A stretch of DNA of 11,190 nucleotides from an uncultured Prevotellaceae bacterium (GTDB lineage: Bacteria; Bacteroidota; Bacteroidia; Bacteroidales; Bacteroidaceae): assembly GCA_937893145.1 (NCBI GenBank), contig CALBJW010000059.1, positions 1 through 11,190 on the forward strand, written 5' to 3'. The position numbers were made by a program, and so were the translations under genes. The notes under the pieces are model-generated. The model saw nothing but the letters and a program-made list of their open reading frames with translations, did no database searches and was not told the origin of the DNA. Below are positions 7,228 through 11,190 of this stretch, piece by piece. Within the stretch, counting starts at the first letter, position 1. The number at the start of each line of letters is the position of its first letter.

Positions 7228-8934
7228 TTGAATATCAACCGTTCATCCCGTTTCATTCCAATCATCGCCGCCATCAGTGTGGTGATAGGAATCATCATTG
7301 GCTCTTTTCTTGCCAATCGCTTTAGTGGCAACAGACTGAACATCATCAACACCTCTTCAAACAAGCTTAGCGACTTGCTTCACATCATTGATGGTCAGTA
7401 TGTTGATACCGTGAGCATCACAAATCTGGTCGAGGATGCCATGCCAAAGATACTTGAAGAACTTGACCCACACTCTACATATATCTCTGCAAAAGATGCA
7501 CAGACAGCCAACGACGACCTTCGTGGTTCGTTCTCGGGTGTAGGTGTTCAGTTCACCATTCGTGAGGATACAGTACGTGTCACCAACATCATCAAAGGCG
7601 GTCCTTCCGAAAAGGTCGGCATCATGGCAGGCGACAAGATTATCTCAGTCGATGGCAAACCATACGTCGGCAAGGTAGTGACAAACGAAGAGACGCTCCA
7701 TCGTCTCAAGGGTGAAAAAGGCACAAAAGTCAAGATTGGCATCGTGCGTCAAGGCGAGAAGAAACCACTCACCTTCACTGTTGTTCGTGGTGACATACCT
7801 GTCAAGAGCATCGAGGCAACATATATGCTCACCAACAAACTTGGTTACATCAAAATTAAGTCATTTGGTGAAACAACATATCCTGAACTCCTCACTTCAC
7901 TTGCCGAACTCGAGCAGCAAGACTTCAAGGGACTCGTCATCGACCTTCGCGAGAATGGTGGTGGTTACCTTAACTCTGCCATCCAGATTATCAATGAGTT
8001 CCTCCCAAAGAACCGCCTCATCGTTTACACAGAAGGGCGTAAGTCACCACGAAGCGACTACAAGAGCGACGGTCGTGGTTCGTACCAACACATGCCACTC
8101 ATCGTACTTACCAACGAGTACAGCGCCAGTGCTTCCGAGATTCTTGCAGGTGCCATTCAGGATAACGACCGTGGTGTCATCATTGGTCGCCGTTCTTTCG
8201 GCAAGGGATTGGTACAGACACCTATCGACTTCAACGATGGTTCAATGATTCGTCTCACCGTGGCACGCTACCACACTCCTTCTGGTCGTTGCATCCAGAA
8301 GCCATACGTCAAGGGCGAAAGCCGTGAGGAGTACGAGATGGACATCCTCACTCGCTACAACCGCGGTGAGTTCTTCAATGAAGATTCTATCCGTCAGACT
8401 GGCGAAGTCTATAAGACCAGCATTGGTCGCACAGTATATGGTGGTGGTGGTATCATGCCAGACTACTTCGTAGGCGAGGACACAACACAGTTCACTCCAT
8501 ACTACACGGAATGTATCAACAAGGGCCTCGTTACCCAGTTCTGTTTTGAGTATGTTGATACCAACCGTAAGACACTCAGTCAGTACACCAGTCCTCTCGA
8601 CATGGTTAAGTACCTTCGTCGTCAGAATCTCGTAGAGCAGTTCATACGCTTTGCCGACAGTCGTGATGTTCGTCGCCGCAACAACATGATTATGAAGTCG
8701 CAGCGTCTGTTCGAGCATAGCATCTATGGCAATATCATATACTACATGCTCGACATGAACGACTACATGCGTTACATCAATCAAGACGATGCTACCATCA
8801 AGAAGGCAATCGAGATATTCAATCAGGGCAAGACACGACCTGAGTTGCAGGAAAGCAAGACAATGAAGAAGTCCGCTTATGAAAAAGGAACTGAGAACTC
8901 GCATACGCTCATTAAAGGGCACTTTTACTGCTGA
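7228..8934 (+). CDS. S41-family C-terminal processing peptidase (CtpA/Tsp-like, PDZ)
   Basis: This is a membrane-anchored serine protease acting in the periplasm. It has an N-terminal membrane segment (9-28), a PDZ domain (about 97-190, with GVGVQFTI and GGPSEKVGIMAGDKIISVDG) and the S41 catalytic core (about 200-360). The Ser/Lys dyad is clear: Ser301 within SASASE and Lys326 in RRSFGKGLVQ, spaced 25 residues as in Tsp; Asp312 corresponds to the conserved Asp. A C-terminal region of about 200 residues follows (VYGGGGIMPDYF, then helical), as in Bacteroidetes homologues. The only start that keeps the membrane segment is a TTG at 7228: an in-frame TAA lies at 7213-7215 and the next ATG is at 7441. 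The last 56 bp overlap the next gene in another frame. Substrates are unknown. Confidence 0.94.
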   Translation: MNINRSSRFIPIIAAISVVIGIIIGSFLANRFSGNRLNIINTSSNKLSDLLHIIDGQYVDTVSITNLVEDAMPKILEELDPHSTYISAKDAQTANDDLRGSFSGVGVQFTIREDTVRVTNIIKGGPSEKVGIMAGDKIISVDGKPYVGKVVTNEETLHRLKGEKGTKVKIGIVRQGEKKPLTFTVVRGDIPVKSIEATYMLTNKLGYIKIKSFGETTYPELLTSLAELEQQDFKGLVIDLRENGGGYLNSAIQIINEFLPKNRLIVYTEGRKSPRSDYKSDGRGSYQHMPLIVLTNEYSASASEILAGAIQDNDRGVIIGRRSFGKGLVQTPIDFNDGSMIRLTVARYHTPSGRCIQKPYVKGESREEYEMDILTRYNRGEFFNEDSIRQTGEVYKTSIGRTVYGGGGIMPDYFVGEDTTQFTPYYTECINKGLVTQFCFEYVDTNRKTLSQYTSPLDMVKYLRRQNLVEQFIRFADSRDVRRRNNMIMKSQRLFEHSIYGNIIYYMLDMNDYMRYINQDDATIKKAIEIFNQGKTRPELQESKTMKKSAYEKGTENSHTLIKGHFYC

Positions 8935-9403
8935 GCAACTCTCCGAGATGAGTAGCAGCATCATCACTCGCCTGCTGACAAACCCTTTGTACATGCGGGC
9001 TACAACCGTATTGCTCTACCACTCCCTGCCCGATGAGGTCTGCACCCACTCTCTCATCAGCGAAGCATACAATCAAGGCAAGCGAGTACTGCTCCCCACA
9101 GTCGTGGGCAGCGAACTCGAACTGCATGAATACACCCCCTCTGCAGGAACACATCAAGGCTCGTTCAGCATCATTGAGAGCGATGGACCATTATTCACAG
9201 ACTATCCATCCATCGACCTTGCCATCATCCCTGGCATGGCGTTCGACTCTGAAGGCAACCGTCTCGGTAGAGGTAAGGGGTACTACGACCGCTTGTTGCC
9301 TCGCCTCCAATGTCCTCTCATCGGACTATGCTTCCCCTTCCAGTTTGTCGAGAGCATACCAGTCGAACCTCACGACAGAAAGGTAGATGTCGTTTTGTAT
9401 TGA
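8879..9403 (+). CDS. 5-formyltetrahydrofolate cyclo-ligase (MTHFS, YgfA/Fau family)
   Basis: This cytoplasmic enzyme converts 5-formyl-THF to 5,10-methenyl-THF using ATP, returning a dead-end folate to the one-carbon pool. Motifs: an N-terminal basic helix (KKELRTRIRSLK, 2-13), YHSLPDEV at 47-54 (folate side), the family signature PGMAFDSEGNRLGRGKGYYD at 118-137 with the glycine/lysine ATP-phosphate loop, and EPHDRKVDVV near the C-terminus (163-172). At 174 residues it is full length. The ATG at 8879 places the N-terminus exactly where relatives begin, although it lies 56 bp inside the S41 peptidase gene, so translation of the two is probably coupled. It is the last gene of the compact block; the promoter-like element for the next gene starts 3 bp after its stop. 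Confidence 0.95.
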   Translation: MKKELRTRIRSLKGTFTAEQLSEMSSSIITRLLTNPLYMRATTVLLYHSLPDEVCTHSLISEAYNQGKRVLLPTVVGSELELHEYTPSAGTHQGSFSIIESDGPLFTDYPSIDLAIIPGMAFDSEGNRLGRGKGYYDRLLPRLQCPLIGLCFPFQFVESIPVEPHDRKVDVVLY

Positions 9404-9405
9404 AA

Positions 9406-9413
9406 TAAATTTG
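9406..9413 (+). promoter_or_regulatory. Bacteroidetes-type -7 promoter element for the DUF4923-like gene
   Basis: TAAATTTG matches the Bacteroidetes sigma-70 -7 consensus TAnnTTTG exactly and lies 38 bp before the ATG at 9452, in the correct orientation. A -33 TTTG at the usual distance (about 20 bp upstream) is not visible; the nearest TTTTG (9393-9397) is too close. Transcription would start near 9420, leaving an A/T-rich leader of about 30 nt. Confidence 0.5.
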
Positions 9414-9451
9414 CTCACATACTAATAACAATAACACTAAAAATCAATCTT

Positions 9452-10150
9452 ATGAAAAAATCAATCCTCGCAGTAGCCATCCTCGGCACATCCCTCCTCA
9501 CAAGTTGTGGAATGCTTGGTGGACAGGGAGCAGGCAATGGTAGCCTTCTCGGCACAAACAACAAACAGCAAACAACAACAAACAACACAGGCTCAGCACT
9601 CGGTTCTGTTCTTGGTTCTGTTCTTGGTGGAGGCAACGGCTCATCTCTTCTCGGTAGTATCCTCGGAGCCTTCGGTGCATCGACAAATGCCAACACACTT
9701 ATCGGCACATGGACATACTCACAACCATCCATACAGTTTGAGTCATCAAACCTCCTTGCTAAGGCTGGTGGCGGTGTAGCATCACAAACTATCATCAACA
9801 AGATTGCCCCATACTATGAGAAAGTAGGTCTCAAGCCTGGAGTAGCAAAGATTACTCTCAACCAGGACAAGACATGCAACATCGCTCTCTCAAGCAAGAA
9901 CATCTCAGGTACATACGTTTATGACCAGTCAGCAGGCACTCTCACCGTTACCAGCACAGTAGGTGTCAAGCTCTTTACAGCCTATGTATCTGTTAGCATG
10001 AACCAGCTCTCCCTCACTATGGACACCACCAACCTTCTCGGCATGGTCCAGAACATTGGTTCCAAGTCGAGCAACACTACCCTCTCCAGCATCAGTTCCG
10101 TAAGCAAGATGTTCGATGGTATGAAGACTGGTTTCTTGTTCACAAAGTAG
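9452..10150 (+). CDS. DUF4923-like lipoprotein with Gly/Ser/Leu-rich linker
   Basis: This is an exported lipoprotein of 232 residues. The signal peptide MKKSILAVAILGTSLLTSC ends in lipobox L-T-S-C with Cys19. Residues about 22-76 are a low-complexity linker: asparagine/threonine/glutamine-rich (NNKQQTTTNNTG), then repeated LGS(V/I)LG units. The C-terminal part (about 80-232) is folded and strand-rich, starting LIGTWTYSQPSIQFES and later ISGTYVYDQSAGTLTVTST, similar to the lipocalin-like layout of the Bacteroidales DUF4923 family. Function is unknown; a structural or ligand-binding role in the envelope is only a guess. It has its own promoter-like element and ends 26 bp before a strong hairpin, so it is probably a single-gene transcript. 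Confidence 0.85.
   Translation: MKKSILAVAILGTSLLTSCGMLGGQGAGNGSLLGTNNKQQTTTNNTGSALGSVLGSVLGGGNGSSLLGSILGAFGASTNANTLIGTWTYSQPSIQFESSNLLAKAGGGVASQTIINKIAPYYEKVGLKPGVAKITLNQDKTCNIALSSKNISGTYVYDQSAGTLTVTSTVGVKLFTAYVSVSMNQLSLTMDTTNLLGMVQNIGSKSSNTTLSSISSVSKMFDGMKTGFLFTK
9602..9625 (+). repeat. Perfect 12-bp tandem duplication inside the DUF4923-like gene
   Basis: GGTTCTGTTCTT occurs twice in direct succession (9602-9613 and 9614-9625), continuing into a third GGT. It encodes two identical G-S-V-L units of the linker. Because the unit is a multiple of three, gain or loss of a copy keeps the frame. Confidence 0.9.
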
Positions 10151-10174
10151 GAAATCGAAATAGTTATTATAAAA

Positions 10175-10216
10175 GGGGTGCAACATTTGCAATAAATACA
10201 AATGTTGCACCCTATA
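10175..10216. terminator. Bidirectional rho-independent terminator between convergent genes
   Basis: Two perfect 14-bp arms, 10176-10189 (GGGTGCAACATTTG) and 10199-10212, enclose a 9-nt loop; G75/T213 adds a wobble pair. On the plus strand the hairpin is followed by a T/A-rich run (10213-10222). On the minus strand it is followed by a short T4 run (complement of 10171-10174). It lies between the stop of the DUF4923-like gene (10150) and the stop of the hydrolase on the other strand (10249), where a shared terminator is expected. Confidence 0.88.
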
Positions 10217-10248
10217 TTTTATATTACAATACTATCTAACTTACTCCA

Positions 10249-11070
10249 CTATTCATACGCCTCAATTCCTTTGGAGTTATTACGGATGTCCTTATAGGCA
10301 TTGTTCATGCCTTCATTGGTAATCTTAAAGTCGCGGTTGACTGGACGACCTTCGTCCTGAAGGGAGTGAGAGAACATCCAGTCATAAGTTTGCTTCATGT
10401 AGAAGATGCGAGCAGGACGACCGTGATCGACACCAGGCATACGAGTGTAGATAAGTCGGGAGTCATCACCTGTCTGCTTGACTGCATCGACAACCTTGTC
10501 GCTGGCACTTACTGGCACAGCTCGGTCAGCAGTACCATGTACTATCCACATAGGAATGCGAGAAAGTCCTGAGAGGTCGCGCACTGTGGCTCCACCACAA
10601 AGTGCCATACCACAAGCGATACGGTCGGGATAGGTGGCACACATGTCAAGAGTGCCATAACCACCAAGACTCATGCCATAAACATAGATGCGGTTGCTAT
10701 CAACCTTATAGTTTTTCTCTGCCCACTCGATGAGATTCATGATTTTCTTTGGCTGCCACGAACCACCCGGGTTTTGTGGAGCAATGATATAAGCATCGAT
10801 AATTTCACCATATCGGAGAGCATCCATCGGTCCATAGCGTTTCACTCTATCGAGGTTATTGCCACAAAGACTTGCACCATGAAGAAACACGAGCAAAGGA
10901 CGATGAACATTGCGGCTCTCATCGTCTTCAGGACGATAAAACCAAAAGTTGTAACCATCCTTCACTTCGCCACGATATGCTTTTGCTTTGTTAACGGAAT
11001 TCTGTGCGTATGCTGATATGCTGAACAGCACGAGTAGTGCAAGGAGTATAATTTGTTTTGTATGTTTCAT
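10249..11070 (-). CDS. Secreted alpha/beta-hydrolase (carboxylesterase/PHB-depolymerase-like)
   Basis: This exported serine hydrolase has the fold of the LpqC/feruloyl-esterase and prolyl-oligopeptidase-like families, acting on esters (or less likely peptides) in the periplasm or outside. The start at 11070 gives a clean signal peptide (MKHTKQIILLALLVLFSISAYA, cleavage after Ala22, no lipobox). An upstream in-frame ATG at 11121 would add 17 residues and reach into the terminator hairpin, so it is rejected. Motifs: oxyanion-hole HG at 64-65 (LLVFLHGAS), nucleophile Ser134 in GMSLGG, Asp182 in HGTADRAVP and His216 in GVDHG, a complete triad in the right order. About 30 extra polar residues follow at the C-terminus. 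The substrate (acetylated or feruloylated glycan, for instance) is unknown. The gene lies just downstream of a tRNA gene. Confidence 0.92.
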   Translation of the reverse strand: MKHTKQIILLALLVLFSISAYAQNSVNKAKAYRGEVKDGYNFWFYRPEDDESRNVHRPLLVFLHGASLCGNNLDRVKRYGPMDALRYGEIIDAYIIAPQNPGGSWQPKKIMNLIEWAEKNYKVDSNRIYVYGMSLGGYGTLDMCATYPDRIACGMALCGGATVRDLSGLSRIPMWIVHGTADRAVPVSASDKVVDAVKQTGDDSRLIYTRMPGVDHGRPARIFYMKQTYDWMFSHSLQDEGRPVNRDFKITNEGMNNAYKDIRNNSKGIEAYE

Positions 11071-11076
11071 AACATT

Positions 11077-11117
11077 AAAAATAAAAAGAGGGTGCATCAA
11101 GTATTTGACACAACCTC
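11077..11117 (-). terminator. Terminator-like hairpin after tRNA-Gly, just before the hydrolase start
   Basis: Read on the minus strand, GAGG-T-TGTGTCAA / ATAC / TTGATGCA-C-CCTC folds into an outer 4-bp stem, one mismatch and an inner 8-bp stem (two G-T pairs) with a 4-nt loop (11088-11117). It is followed at once by TTTTTATTTTT (11077-11087). This is the expected tRNA terminator, 20 nt after the tRNA 3' end. The T-run stops only 6 bases before the hydrolase ATG, so the same hairpin sits in the hydrolase leader. Confidence 0.75.
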
Positions 11118-11136
11118 TCATTCCTTAGTTTTTATG

Positions 11137-11190
11137 AGCGGAAAACGAGACTCGAACTCGCGACCCCAACCTTGGCAAGGTTGTGCTCTA
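11137..11190 (-). tRNA. tRNA-Gly (GCC), 3' part only
   Basis: The minus strand shows, from the window edge, the end of the D arm (GAGC), an anticodon stem CAACC/GGTTG around the loop TTGCCAA (anticodon GCC at 11174-11176), a 5-nt variable loop, a T arm GCGAG-TTCGAGT-CTCGT, the acceptor 3' strand TTTCCGC (11138-11144) and discriminator U at 11137. CCA is not encoded. The 5' acceptor strand and most of the D arm lie beyond the right edge and should begin GCGGAAA. U73 and anticodon GCC fit tRNA-Gly. Confidence 0.93.

Noticed and set aside
8242..8994. Minus-strand open frame of 250 codons opposite the S41/cyclo-ligase junction
   Set aside because: Both plus-strand genes have full family motifs; this frame has none.
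11071..11121. Upstream start of the hydrolase at 11121
   Set aside because: It would put 17 odd residues before a perfect signal peptide and run through the terminator-like hairpin; the ATG at 11070 is better.
11137..11190. tRNA gene as an integration (att) site
   Set aside because: No integrase gene or duplicated tRNA 3' end is seen in the window, and the neighbouring genes look like core genome.

Overview
This window reads as ordinary chromosomal, core-genome-like DNA from a member of the Bacteroidales, most likely a Prevotella/Segatella-type bacterium. The reasons are: a cluster of small secreted proteins of the kind seen almost only in Bacteroidales (DUF6452-, DUF6048-, DUF4847- and DUF4923-like); A/T-rich leaders instead of Shine-Dalgarno sites; a Bacteroidetes-type -7 element (TAnnTTTG) upstream of the DUF4923-like gene; and envelope lipoproteins with short L-x-x-C lipoboxes. 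The family and organism assignments come from recognising the proteins, not from a database search. I see no phage, transposon, CRISPR array, restriction system or obvious defence/toxin locus.

Layout, left to right. (1) Positions 2-769 hold the 3' part of a membrane-anchored GT2 glycosyltransferase. (2) A short tandem repeat is followed by an overlapping pair of envelope genes: a DUF6452-like lipoprotein and a DUF6048-like exported, probably beta-rich protein (822-2244). (3) A 132-bp spacer built largely of 24-25-bp direct repeats precedes an ApbE-type FAD:protein FMN transferase with an N-terminal membrane anchor (2377-3477), then a Crp/Fnr-type regulator (3519-4181). (4) A compact five-gene block (4227-9403) follows, with gaps of about 15 and 33 bp and overlaps of 11 and 56 bp: Dcp-like M3 zinc peptidase, DUF4847-like lipoprotein, dCMP deaminase, S41 PDZ-protease, and 5-formyltetrahydrofolate cyclo-ligase. 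(5) A DUF4923-like lipoprotein has its own promoter-like element (9406-9413) and ends at a strong hairpin that can serve both strands. (6) On the minus strand are a secreted alpha/beta-hydrolase (10249-11070) and, upstream of it, the 3' part of a tRNA-Gly(GCC) cut by the window end. A tRNA-type terminator hairpin lies between them.

Functionally, the dCMP deaminase and the 5-formyl-THF cyclo-ligase both feed thymidylate synthesis, one supplying dUMP and the other recovering one-carbon folate. The two peptidases and the lipoproteins serve protein turnover and the envelope. The most notable non-coding items are the two tandem-repeat spacers flanking the DUF6452/DUF6048 pair and the terminator-like hairpin seven bases before the hydrolase start codon. 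I did not find a convincing new multi-gene system.
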